Of a stretch of 17,772 bases of DNA, positions 9,301-14,985 are shown piece by piece (positions within the stretch are counted from its first letter, which is position 1; each line of letters starts with the position of its first letter). A program made the position numbers and the translations under genes. Under the pieces are notes generated by a model. The model ran no database searches. It had not been told where the DNA came from and saw only the letters and a list, made by a program, of their open reading frames with translations. This stretch comes from RBG-16-64-43 sp035288225 (GTDB lineage: Bacteria > Chloroflexota > Anaerolineae > Anaerolineales > RBG-16-64-43). The stretch is from the NCBI GenBank assembly GCA_035288225.1, contig DATEAT010000152.1, positions 1 through 17,772 of the forward strand, read 5' to 3'.

Positions 9301-9440
9301 CCGAGCACGCGCAGGAAGGTGGCCGGGTTCATCGTGCCGGCCCCGACCTCGGTGTTGACCGGCTGCCAGAGTAAGCAGCCTTGGTTGGCCCAATAGGCTT
9401 GCAGCGCGAGGATCACTTCCTGGAAAGTTGGGGCGGCCAT
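6399..9440 (-). CDS. glyQS: Glycyl-tRNA synthetase, fused alpha and beta chains
   Basis: Charges tRNA-Gly with glycine. Many bacteria encode separate alpha (GlyQ) and beta (GlyS) chains; here both are in one 1013-aa polypeptide. Residues 1-293 are the catalytic alpha part: RPADGRYGENPNR (61-73, class II motif 2 region), FVEDNW (113-118), GAWGLGWEVWLNG (124-136) and motif 3 GIERI (163-167). A linker of about 20 residues (293-313) leads into the beta part, starting FVLEIGVEELPSDD (316-329). The beta part includes the RPMRW and RPIRW blocks, PPEVLVSVMKRHQRYFPV, the HD-like region with GLADRLDSL and PTGARDPFALRRAA, and a C-terminal anticodon-binding domain. No frame break is seen at the junction. 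ATG at 9440; the nearest purine-rich AAGGA is 15 bases upstream, so initiation may not use a standard Shine-Dalgarno. The leader is about 50 bases, too short for a T-box. Confidence 0.97.
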   Translation of the reverse strand: MAAPTFQEVILALQAYWANQGCLLWQPVNTEVGAGTMNPATFLRVLGPEPWRVGYMEPSVRPADGRYGENPNRLGQYFQYQVILKPDPGNPLELYLQSLEALGVSLRDNDVRFVEDNWAAPALGAWGLGWEVWLNGQEITQYTYFQQAGGIELKVPSVEITYGIERILMALQRSTHFKEIRWTGDLTYGEMFLQSEVENSRYNFEVADVERLREVYTHYDGEARAALTAGLVLPAHTYLLKCSHTFNVLDARGAVGVTERAQFFARMRELSAQVAQAYLAQREQAGFPLVGKFPAARSTPKSAVELGAAPKKSASFVLEIGVEELPSDDLETVQRWMRESFERDVLAANDLAHGAVRVAATPRRLIVRVEDLAPASTESEKVERGPHEAAAFDAHGQPTPALLGWARKMGVPNELLNRGLLSEVGGKRYVTFTRRVGGRSTAEVLIEALPRWLEKIKFDRPMRWAENVPAFSRPIRWLLALHGLQVIPFAYAGLTAGRTTRGLRWEKPTEFEVRDAADYEKKLAAQGIALDPDQRRRMIREQIDRLATEIGGQVAEDADLLREVANLVEQPLALRGEFDPAFLALPPEVLVSVMKRHQRYFPVEPALRPLAERDGKLMPYFIAVRNGDTRGMDQVREGNEHVLRARFADADFFVREDRKHKLEAFRPRLATLAFQSKLGSMLDKSERIRLLTQRLAPLVGLEPGEAETALRAAFLCKADLATQMVIEMTSLQGVMGRTYALDSGESPQVAQAIFEHFLPRGAEDALPASGAGLVVGLADRLDSLVGLFAVGLAPTGARDPFALRRAALGILQVLLGKNLALDLRAAVDLAAESQPVRVTPEVKSQVLEFLAGRLRGVLADLGYRYDIVEAVLGERAHNPALARQAADELAAWVARPEWPQVLAAYARCVRITREVKEIFTVDPGRFAHPAESALWQALQPLEQQVAAWRAKGELGAHRFLSAFVPIIPAVSAFFEDVLVMAEERMLRENRLGLLQRIARLPQGVIDLSKLEGF

Positions 9441-9496
9441 GCTCGAGTGTGGTTATCCTTTGCGCGCGCGGAGGGTGAGAAGCGGCGCACGGAGAG

Positions 9497-9505
9497 ATTA
9501 TAACA
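9497..9505 (-). promoter_or_regulatory. Extended -10 promoter for glyQS
   Basis: The minus strand reads TGTTATAAT (9505-9497): a consensus TATAAT preceded by the TGn extension. No convincing -35 box is visible at the right distance. The predicted start near 9490 leaves a leader of about 50 bases to the ATG at 9440. Confidence 0.6.
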
Positions 9506-9612
9506 AGCACGGTTGCTTCGAGCCGGACCTCTGGATGAGGGCATAGCATGCATTACCGTTGACCGCGTGCGCTCGGCATACGCGCTGAGTCCCGCGCGCG
9601 GGCGACGTGTTG

Positions 9613-9632
9613 GGGCACGCCATGGCGTGCCC
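9613..9632. repeat. Perfect 20-bp palindrome
   Basis: GGGCACGCCATGGCGTGCCC is identical to its reverse complement over all 20 bases. It sits in a non-coding gap, 17 bases from the start of the inverted repeat at 9650. It could extrude as a cruciform, or be a dimeric protein site or one copy of a dispersed palindromic element. No T-run follows on either strand, so it is not a standard terminator. Confidence 0.8.
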
Positions 9633-9649
9633 GCGGTGTAGATACTCCT

Positions 9650-9771
9650 GTCATTGCGATGCTCGATCTCCGGGGCGAAGGAATCCGGGAGCCTCGGCGG
9701 TCGAGGCGCTCCTCTTCCGGCGCAAGCATCTCCAGGATTGCTTCGTCGGGCTCCGCCCTCCTCACAATGAC
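9650..9771. repeat. Diverged nested inverted repeat (interspersed palindromic element)
   Basis: The outer arms are GTCATTGCGA (9650-9659) and the complement of TCACAATGAC (9762-9771), which differ at one base. The inner arms are CGAAGGAATCCGGG (9676-9689) and CCAGGATTGCTTCG (9732-9745), matching at 12 of 14 positions when inverted. The arrangement GTCATTGCGA...CGAAGCAATC...GATTGCTTCG...TCGCAATGAC matches a mobile-looking intergenic repeat that I recall from many bacterial genomes, including Chloroflexi. There is no transposase, so it would be a non-autonomous or relic element. The mismatches suggest an old copy. Confidence 0.65.
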
Positions 9772-9843
9772 CGCGGCGTGTTCGGAATGATGAAGAGGTT
9801 GTGATCGCAGGGTGTCAAAGGACGAGAGGCCTAGACCCGATAT

Positions 9844-9867
9844 CGATCGCCGAGAGCGAGCCGATCG
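9844..9867 (-). terminator. Weak hairpin directly after the recO stop
   Basis: CGATCG at 9862-9867 pairs with CGATCG at 9844-9849 across a 12-base loop, starting at the base after the recO stop codon. No T-run follows on the minus strand, so intrinsic termination is doubtful. Confidence 0.25.
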
Positions 9868-10650
9868 CTATGAGGCGCGAGTAGCAGGCCTGTGTGCCGC
9901 CACCTCGTGCAGGAAGTCGGCCGAGCGAATGGGCCGTTCGAGGTGGAATTGCGTGTACTGGCGGAGCAACATCTCTACTTCGATCAACACCCCCGGGCGG
10001 ATGGTGAGATCGACAACCGCGGCCAGCGCCTCACGCTGCAAGTGGCGCATCACCTTGAGCGCAGGCAAAGAAAGGGGCAGGCATTCGAGGGTCAACTTCG
10101 CGCAGCGCGGGCACACCACCCCGCCCAGACCGGGGTTGAAGTGCTGGTCCTCCGCCACGATGGTTTCCGTGCCTACCACGCACGTGTGCAGCTGCGGGCG
10201 ATAGCCCATGATCTCCAGCAGCCGCAGATCGTAGAAGCGCAGCACCACATCCGGCGCGGGTACCACGCACAATCTCTCCAGCGTCTCGCACAACAAGGCA
10301 TACGCGGCCGGGCCGCCCGCTTCATCCGGCGAAAACCGGTCGAGCATTTCAACCACGTAGGAGGCCGCAGCGGACCGCAGCAGGTCGTCGCGCAGCGGGC
10401 GGTACGCGGCCAATGTCTCGGCCTGAGTGATGATATCCAACTCGCGCCCATGCGCCACGAGCAGCATGCTGCGCATGAAGAGCTCCAGGTGGCCGGCCTT
10501 ACGCGAGCGCGGTTTGCGGATGCCCACCGCCTTGGCGCGGAACTTCCCGCGCTGCGGTGAGAACAGGGTGAGGATGCGGTCGGCCTCGCCCCAACTGCGG
10601 CGGCGCAGGACGATGGCCTCAGTGCGGACGACGTGTTCGCGTGGGCTCAC
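9868..10650 (-). CDS. recO: DNA repair protein RecO
   Basis: RecO loads RecA onto SSB-coated single-stranded DNA in the RecFOR pathway; 260 aa, usual size. The N-terminal OB-fold (about 8-82) has TEAIVLRRRSWGEADRIL and GKFRAKAVGIRKPRSR. A helical domain follows, with a zinc-knuckle region between C157 and C183. That knuckle is incomplete: CVVG (157-160) has Gly where the second Cys is expected, while CPRC (180-183) is intact. The start is GTG at 10650, since an in-frame stop lies just upstream at 10669. No Shine-Dalgarno is visible, and the start lies 18 bases after the cdd stop, so coupled translation is likely. Confidence 0.94.
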   Translation of the reverse strand: MSPREHVVRTEAIVLRRRSWGEADRILTLFSPQRGKFRAKAVGIRKPRSRKAGHLELFMRSMLLVAHGRELDIITQAETLAAYRPLRDDLLRSAAASYVVEMLDRFSPDEAGGPAAYALLCETLERLCVVPAPDVVLRFYDLRLLEIMGYRPQLHTCVVGTETIVAEDQHFNPGLGGVVCPRCAKLTLECLPLSLPALKVMRHLQREALAAVVDLTIRPGVLIEVEMLLRQYTQFHLERPIRSADFLHEVAAHRPATRAS

Positions 10651-10668
10651 GGGTGAACGCGGGCGCGG

Positions 10669-11073
10669 CTACCGGCCGCGCAGATTCGAGGCGCCGAAGG
10701 CATGCGGCAGCAGCCCGCCCACGGTGGTCTCAATGCTCACGTGGCCGCTCTCATCGACGATGGCCACTTCGGTTTCGAGGCCGAACTCCGCCAGCGCCTG
10801 GCGGCACGAACCGCAGGGCGTCCCGCCGTCGCGGGTCAGCACCACCAGCGCCGAGAAGCGCCGCTCGCCGGCTGCAACGGCTGCGAAAAGCGCTACACGT
10901 TCCGCACACAGGCCGGTCGGGTAGGCCGCGTTCTCGACATTCGCCCCGCCAAAGACCACGCCCGACTCGGCCAAGAGCGCCGCGCCGACGGCATAGCCAG
11001 AATACGGGGCATAGGCATGCGCGCGCGCCTCGGCCGCCCGCCGGGTCAGTTGCTCGCGTATCTCAAGCTTCAC
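10669..11073 (-). CDS. cdd: Cytidine deaminase
   Basis: Deaminates cytidine and deoxycytidine to uridine and deoxyuridine in pyrimidine salvage; 134 aa, the size of the small tetrameric class. Zinc ligands are C56 (in CAE), C87 and C90 (PCGSCRQ), with catalytic Glu58. The substrate-binding block GGANVENAAYPTG (42-54) and the C-terminal LLPHAF are present. The start is GTG at 11073, with GGAGG (11084-11080) 6 bases upstream. A longer frame to 11256 is open, but that extension lies inside the upstream CorC-like gene. Only one base separates this GTG from the upstream stop codon. Confidence 0.96.
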   Translation of the reverse strand: MKLEIREQLTRRAAEARAHAYAPYSGYAVGAALLAESGVVFGGANVENAAYPTGLCAERVALFAAVAAGERRFSALVVLTRDGGTPCGSCRQALAEFGLETEVAIVDESGHVSIETTVGGLLPHAFGASNLRGR

Positions 11074-11074
11074 C

Positions 11075-12355
11075 TTACACCTCCGACTCGGGCACCGGAG
11101 CCTGGGGCAGGCGCACGGCGCGCACACGGCGGATGCGGCGCCCCGCCACTTGCTCGACAATCCAGCGGAAGCCTTCCACCCACACCGACTCGCCGCGCTC
11201 GGGGACTTTGCCCAGCTGGGCATAAAGCAGGCCGCCCAGCGTATCACCGAACTCATCCGTCAGGTGGACGCCCAGTTCCTCGTTGACCTCATTAACGTTC
11301 AGCCCGGCGTCGAGCAAATACTCGTCTTCTCCGGTGCGAACGATGGCTGCTTCCTCGGCGCCATCGTACTCGTCGCGTATTTCTCCAACGATTTCCTCCA
11401 GCAGGTCTTCGATGGTGACCACCCCCGCGGTGCCGCCGTATTCATCCACCACCACGGCCATGTGAATGCGCTGCGACTGGAGCTCCGCCAGGAGTTCGTC
11501 GGCCTTCTTGGCCTCCGGCACAAAGTGCACCGGGCGCAGGATGTCGCGCAGCGCCACCGGGCGCCCTTCGCGCGTTGCCCGCAGCAAGTCCTTGACGTGG
11601 ACCAGACCGATCACGTTGTCCACGCTGTTCTCATAGATCGGCAGTCGGGAATGCCCGTGTCGAATGGCAATATCCACCGCTGCCGGCAGCGGCATCTTCA
11701 CCTCGACGGCCTGGATATCGATGCGCGGGACCATGACCTCGCGCACCAGCGTGTCGCCGAGCTTGAAGATGGAGTAGATCATCTCCTTCTCTTCTTCCTC
11801 GATCGCCCCGCCCTCCTCGCCGGCATCCACCAGGGTCTTGATCTCTTCCTCGGTCACGACCGCTGGCACGCCGCGCGGGCCAATGCGCCCGCCGCCGACG
11901 CGCAACAAGCTCCAGGTGAACGGCCAGAAGATGATCTCGGTCAGGCCGATGAGTGGGGCCAGCGTCAGGCTTACGGCCTCCGGCGCGCGCAGTGCCAGTC
12001 CCTCAGCCACCACCTCCCCCAGCGCGATCAGCGCCGCCAGGAGCAGCACCGCAACCAGCCAACCCCAACCCGTCACGTCGCGGCCGGGCAACACGGCTGC
12101 CCACAGGCCCGAGAAGACCTGCACCGCCGTGAGGCAGACGGCTACGCGGCACACCATTTGGGCGCCGCGCGAGGCGGCGATCAGGCGGGTGGACTCATTC
12201 GCCAGGCGCAGCGCCAATCCGGCCCCGCGTCGCCCCGCATCGCGCCATTGCTCGAGGAGCGTCCGCCGGGCATTGACCATCGCCGCCCGGCCGGCAGCCA
12301 GCAGCAGGTTGAGGCCGTACAGCAACAGCGCAGTCGTCCAGAGGTAGTTGGGCAT
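11075..12355 (-). CDS. CNNM/CorC-like CBS-domain membrane protein (HlyC/CorC family)
   Basis: 426 aa. An N-terminal membrane domain in the DUF21 position (helices near 5-23, 66-88, 97-116, 127-150) is followed by a CBS pair (about 205-262 and 268-325) and a C-terminal CorC_HlyC domain (about 340-415). The CBS part is textbook: MVPRIDIQ (208-215), GHSRLPIYENS (234-244), VIGLVHVKDLL (248-258) and DEYGGTAGVVTIEDLLEEIVGEI (304-326, given in part). Family members are linked to Mg2+ efflux or transport. In the membrane part, the SxSETA/AEFAL-type motif reads AAGRAAMV (20-27). The GNN-type motif also appears lost (ASRGAQMV, 61-68), so transport is uncertain. It lies 20 bases after glmU and one base before cdd. 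The long frame upstream of 12355 is a shadow of glmU. Confidence 0.88.
   Translation of the reverse strand: MPNYLWTTALLLYGLNLLLAAGRAAMVNARRTLLEQWRDAGRRGAGLALRLANESTRLIAASRGAQMVCRVAVCLTAVQVFSGLWAAVLPGRDVTGWGWLVAVLLLAALIALGEVVAEGLALRAPEAVSLTLAPLIGLTEIIFWPFTWSLLRVGGGRIGPRGVPAVVTEEEIKTLVDAGEEGGAIEEEEKEMIYSIFKLGDTLVREVMVPRIDIQAVEVKMPLPAAVDIAIRHGHSRLPIYENSVDNVIGLVHVKDLLRATREGRPVALRDILRPVHFVPEAKKADELLAELQSQRIHMAVVVDEYGGTAGVVTIEDLLEEIVGEIRDEYDGAEEAAIVRTGEDEYLLDAGLNVNEVNEELGVHLTDEFGDTLGGLLYAQLGKVPERGESVWVEGFRWIVEQVAGRRIRRVRAVRLPQAPVPESEV
11080..11084 (-). promoter_or_regulatory. Shine-Dalgarno fixing the cdd start
   Basis: GGAGG lies 6 bases before GTG at 11073, inside the last codons of the upstream CorC-like gene. 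It settles the start in favour of GTG over the long open extension. Confidence 0.8.
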
Positions 12356-12375
12356 GTATCGTCCGTCAGTCTCGG

Positions 12376-13731
12376 CTACTCTTTGGCGGGCGCAAGCCGG
12401 CGGATGGCGCGCGCCGGCATGCCCACGGCCAGAGTATGGTCGGGTACATCCCGCGTCACGACGCTGCCCGCGCCGGTGCGTGCACCGCGGCCGATCTTCA
12501 CCGGAGCGACCAGCATCGTATCGCTGCCGATGAATGCCCCATCCCCGATATCGGTGGGATTCTTCTTCTGCCCGTCGAAGTTGCAGGTAATCGTTCCGGC
12601 GCCGATATTGACCTCGGCTCCGATGTGCGCATCGCCGATGTAGCTGAAGTGGCCCATCTTCGTCCCCGGCCCGAGGGTGGAGTCCTTGACCTCGCCGAAG
12701 TTGCCCATGTGAACACCGCGCTCGAGCACCGCTCCCTTGCGCAGGTGAGCGAAGGGACCCACGCTCACCTCGTCCGCCAGCTTGGCCCCCTCCACGATGG
12801 CTACCTCCACCCGGCATCGGTCACCCAGGATTGCATTGCGCAGCGTCGTGTCGGGGCCGATCTGGCAGCCCCGCCCCACGCGCGTGGTGCCCTCCAGGCG
12901 AGTATTCGGCAGCAGCACCGTGTCGGCGCCAATCTCCACCCCGGCCTGGACGTAGGTGGTGGCTGGATCGATCATCGTCACGCCGGCTTCCATCCAGCGC
13001 AGATTGACTCGCGCACGCAGCGCGCCCTCGGCCTCGGCCAGGTGCACGCGCGTGTTGACCCCGATCCACTCGCTCGGGTCTTCGATGGCTGTGGCCAGTA
13101 CACCGCCGGATTGCGCCGCGGCCATTTCCACAAGGTCGGTCAGATAGAGCTCGCCTTTAGGCGAAGGCCGAACATGCGCGAGAGCCCGCCAAAGCCAGGA
13201 CTCACGCGCGACATAGACCCCGGGGTTGATTTCGAATAGTCCTCGCTGATGGGAGTCCGCGTCGCTCTCTTCCACAACCGCCTGCACGGCGCCCGTCTCA
13301 TCGCGCACGATACGTCCGAAGCCGCGAGCATTCTGGTCCCGTCCGGTGAGCATGCCCAGCGGTCCGCTATGGGCTTGCATGCCCTCGATCAGCCGGCGCA
13401 GCGTGGCGGCCTGGAGCAGCGGCATGTCGCCGTAGGTCACCAGAACGAAGTCGACCGTGCCGCGCAGCAACGGCTCGGCGCGGCGCAGAGCATCGGCCGT
13501 TCCTAGGAGTTCCGGCTGCAATACACATTCGGCCTTCTTGCCAACCTCAGCCTGCAGCACCGCTGCACCGTGGCCGATCACCAGGATGGGCAGCGCGCCG
13601 GTGGCTTCATGCGCCGCCTCCAGCGCAAAGTGGACGAGCGGACGCCCGCCCAACAGATGCAGCATCTTGGGGCGCTCCGACCTCATGCGGGTGCCCAGGC
13701 CCGCGGCGAGCACAACGGCGCGAATCCTCAT
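12376..13731 (-). CDS. glmU: Bifunctional UDP-GlcNAc pyrophosphorylase / glucosamine-1-phosphate acetyltransferase
   Basis: Makes UDP-N-acetylglucosamine for peptidoglycan; 451 aa, full length for the bifunctional enzyme. The N-terminal uridyltransferase has LAAGLGTRMRSERPK (8-22), GTADAL (77-82), YGDMPL (100-105, Mg ligand Asp102) and Asn226. The C-terminal left-handed beta-helix acetyltransferase has GPFAHLRKGA (325-334), catalytic His361 in GHFSYIGD, and NIGAGTITCNFDG (375-387). GTADAL differs from the GTGHA/GTAHA of E. coli and Bacillus. ATG at 13731 is supported by AAAGGA (13743-13738) with a 6-base spacer. This is the first gene of an apparent operon with the CorC-like gene, cdd and recO. 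Confidence 0.97.
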   Translation of the reverse strand: MRIRAVVLAAGLGTRMRSERPKMLHLLGGRPLVHFALEAAHEATGALPILVIGHGAAVLQAEVGKKAECVLQPELLGTADALRRAEPLLRGTVDFVLVTYGDMPLLQAATLRRLIEGMQAHSGPLGMLTGRDQNARGFGRIVRDETGAVQAVVEESDADSHQRGLFEINPGVYVARESWLWRALAHVRPSPKGELYLTDLVEMAAAQSGGVLATAIEDPSEWIGVNTRVHLAEAEGALRARVNLRWMEAGVTMIDPATTYVQAGVEIGADTVLLPNTRLEGTTRVGRGCQIGPDTTLRNAILGDRCRVEVAIVEGAKLADEVSVGPFAHLRKGAVLERGVHMGNFGEVKDSTLGPGTKMGHFSYIGDAHIGAEVNIGAGTITCNFDGQKKNPTDIGDGAFIGSDTMLVAPVKIGRGARTGAGSVVTRDVPDHTLAVGMPARAIRRLAPAKE

Positions 13732-13853
13732 GGCAAGTCCTTTCCGCGCAGAAGAGTCCGGCTCTCGCTCGACATCGGCCGCGCAGCCCGACGAGGCCCG
13801 GCGGTCGACAAGAACATGCGGGGCACATCAGAGGGAGACAGCGTGATGCAATC

Positions 13854-13868
13854 CTGCCCAGAGGGCAG
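13854..13868 (-). terminator. Hairpin just after tRNA-Gln
   Basis: CTGCCC (13868-13863) and GGGCAG form a perfect 6-bp stem with a 3-base loop, three bases past the tRNA 3' end. No T-run follows, so it may be a weak terminator or a processing structure instead of a full stop before glmU. Confidence 0.35.
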
Positions 13869-13871
13869 AGG

Positions 13872-13942
13872 CTGGGGCGCCAGGATTCGAACCTAGATCC
13901 ACGGATTCAAAGTCCGGTGTGCTGCCGTTGCACCACGCCCCA
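13872..13942 (-). tRNA. tRNA-Gln (anticodon UUG)
   Basis: A 71-base cloverleaf. The 7-bp acceptor stem pairs TGGGGCG with CGCCCCA. The D arm is GTGC/GCAC with a 7-base loop. The anticodon loop CTTTGAA carries TTG at 34-36, and the T arm is CTAGG-TTCGAAT-CCTGG. The discriminator is G, as usual for tRNA-Gln. CCA is not encoded (the next bases are CCT). The outermost anticodon-stem pair (27-43) is a C-U mismatch; the other four pair. Confidence 0.93.
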
Positions 13943-14036
13943 TCGGGTGGTCTTGCCGCACGTGTCCGCAGCGCGCACCATCTGGCGCGCCCTGCTTCAC
14001 GCCCTCGGCAAACGATTCATTCCGGCCAGCGCGCGG

Positions 14037-14045
14037 ATTGTAACA
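14037..14045 (-). promoter_or_regulatory. Candidate extended -10 promoter for tRNA-Gln (and perhaps glmU operon)
   Basis: The minus strand reads TGTTACAAT (14045-14037), one base from the glyQS element. No clear -35 box is seen. It lies just after the CPBP gene stop, about 88 bases before the tRNA after allowing for the start site. I see no promoter between the tRNA and glmU, so the operon could also be read from here. Confidence 0.4.
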
Positions 14046-14052
14046 TGGGGGA

Positions 14053-14952
14053 TTACGGGTTAGCGAGCCGCTCACCTCTCGCGCGCCGTGTGTGATGGAA
14101 CACCTGCAACACCAGGCAGACCACAATCAGTGCCAGGGTCGCCGCCAATCCACCCTCCGGCCCGAAGGCACCTCCGGTCCACAGCGGCGGACCGCTCACC
14201 TGGGCTACTGCGCCGGCCGAGAATTCCGTCAGGCCGCTCACCGGAAGCCCGAACACCGGCCCCAAGAGGTAATTCCAAACGAAGTGGAACGCAGTGGGCA
14301 ACCACAGGCTGTCGCTGATGCGCATTGCCAGGGCAAAGGCCACCCCGGCCAGTGCGATATTCACCAGCGCGACGAAGTTCAGGCTCGGGTTCAGCAGGTG
14401 CGCCAACGAGAAGAGAATCGAAGATCCCACGGCCCCCAGCCACCAGCCCCGCCAGCGAGCGAGCAGGGAGAGCAGGTAGCCGCGAAAGGCGATTTCTTCG
14501 GCGAGCGCTGCGGGCCATAAGACGATGGCATTCGTGGCCAGGCCATTGAGGGTCCAGCCGCTGTGGAACTGGGCCCAGCCGGCGATGGCAAACAGCGCCG
14601 CCAACAAGCCGATCGCCAGTGCGCCCAGCGCCACGCCCGAGAGTGCACTCGCTATCCAATGCGTGCGAACCATGCGCAGCGTTCGCCAGCCGGCGCGGTC
14701 CAAGAAGCGCAAGAAGCCCCAGGTGGCTAGCGCCAGAACGCCCAGCTCCATCCAGGTGGAGAGTGCGAGCAGCCAGGCCGGCAATCGCCCCTCGAGCACC
14801 TCGCCCTGCCAGCTGGTCACGCCGATGAGCGAAATCCCGATGACCGCAACGCCCAGCAGGACACCCACCACCAACTGGGAACCGAAGATGACCGCCACGT
14901 AATACACGCTGGCGCGGATCAGTGGATGCAGCCGGGGCGAGGGAGAAAGCAT
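14053..14952 (-). CDS. CPBP-family (CAAX-like) intramembrane metalloprotease
   Basis: A 299-aa polytopic membrane protein of the CPBP/ABI family, related to eukaryotic Rce1. All three motifs are present: EEIAFRG (152-158; two glutamates and Arg157), FSLAH (181-185) and HFVWN (223-227). Together they supply the Glu/His/Asn active site facing the membrane interior. About 7 or 8 hydrophobic segments are visible. Substrates of most bacterial members are unknown; some act in bacteriocin self-immunity or protein processing. ATG at 14952 is chosen; GTG at 14976 would add 8 residues and lies closer to the oppF stop. Neither has a clear Shine-Dalgarno. It is probably co-transcribed with the two ABC ATPases just upstream. 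Confidence 0.87.
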   Translation of the reverse strand: MLSPSPRLHPLIRASVYYVAVIFGSQLVVGVLLGVAVIGISLIGVTSWQGEVLEGRLPAWLLALSTWMELGVLALATWGFLRFLDRAGWRTLRMVRTHWIASALSGVALGALAIGLLAALFAIAGWAQFHSGWTLNGLATNAIVLWPAALAEEIAFRGYLLSLLARWRGWWLGAVGSSILFSLAHLLNPSLNFVALVNIALAGVAFALAMRISDSLWLPTAFHFVWNYLLGPVFGLPVSGLTEFSAGAVAQVSGPPLWTGGAFGPEGGLAATLALIVVCLVLQVFHHTRRARGERLANP

Positions 14953-14985
14953 GGTACGTTCGATGAGGGGCGGCACGTGGCGCAG

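Larger units (their letters stand above)
9441..9867. other. 427-base gene-free region between recO and glyQS
   Basis: From the recO end towards glyQS it holds a weak hairpin (9844-9867), about 70 bases with nothing recognisable, a diverged inverted repeat (9650-9771), a perfect 20-bp palindrome (9613-9632), then the glyQS promoter and leader (9505-9441). The open frames in it (9553-9765 minus, 9607-9804 plus) are translations of the repeat, and I do not consider them genes. Confidence 0.7.

Noticed and set aside
9441..9490. T-box riboswitch before glyQS
   Set aside because: The leader after the predicted start is only about 50 bases, with no specifier stem or terminator/antiterminator.
9553..9765. 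70-aa minus-strand open frame in the recO-glyQS gap
   Set aside because: It is a translation through the inverted repeat and palindrome, with low-complexity Arg/Pro/Ser content and no ribosome site.
11150..12643. 497-aa plus-strand open frame opposite the CorC-like gene and glmU
   Set aside because: Antisense to two well-supported genes and recognisable as no family.
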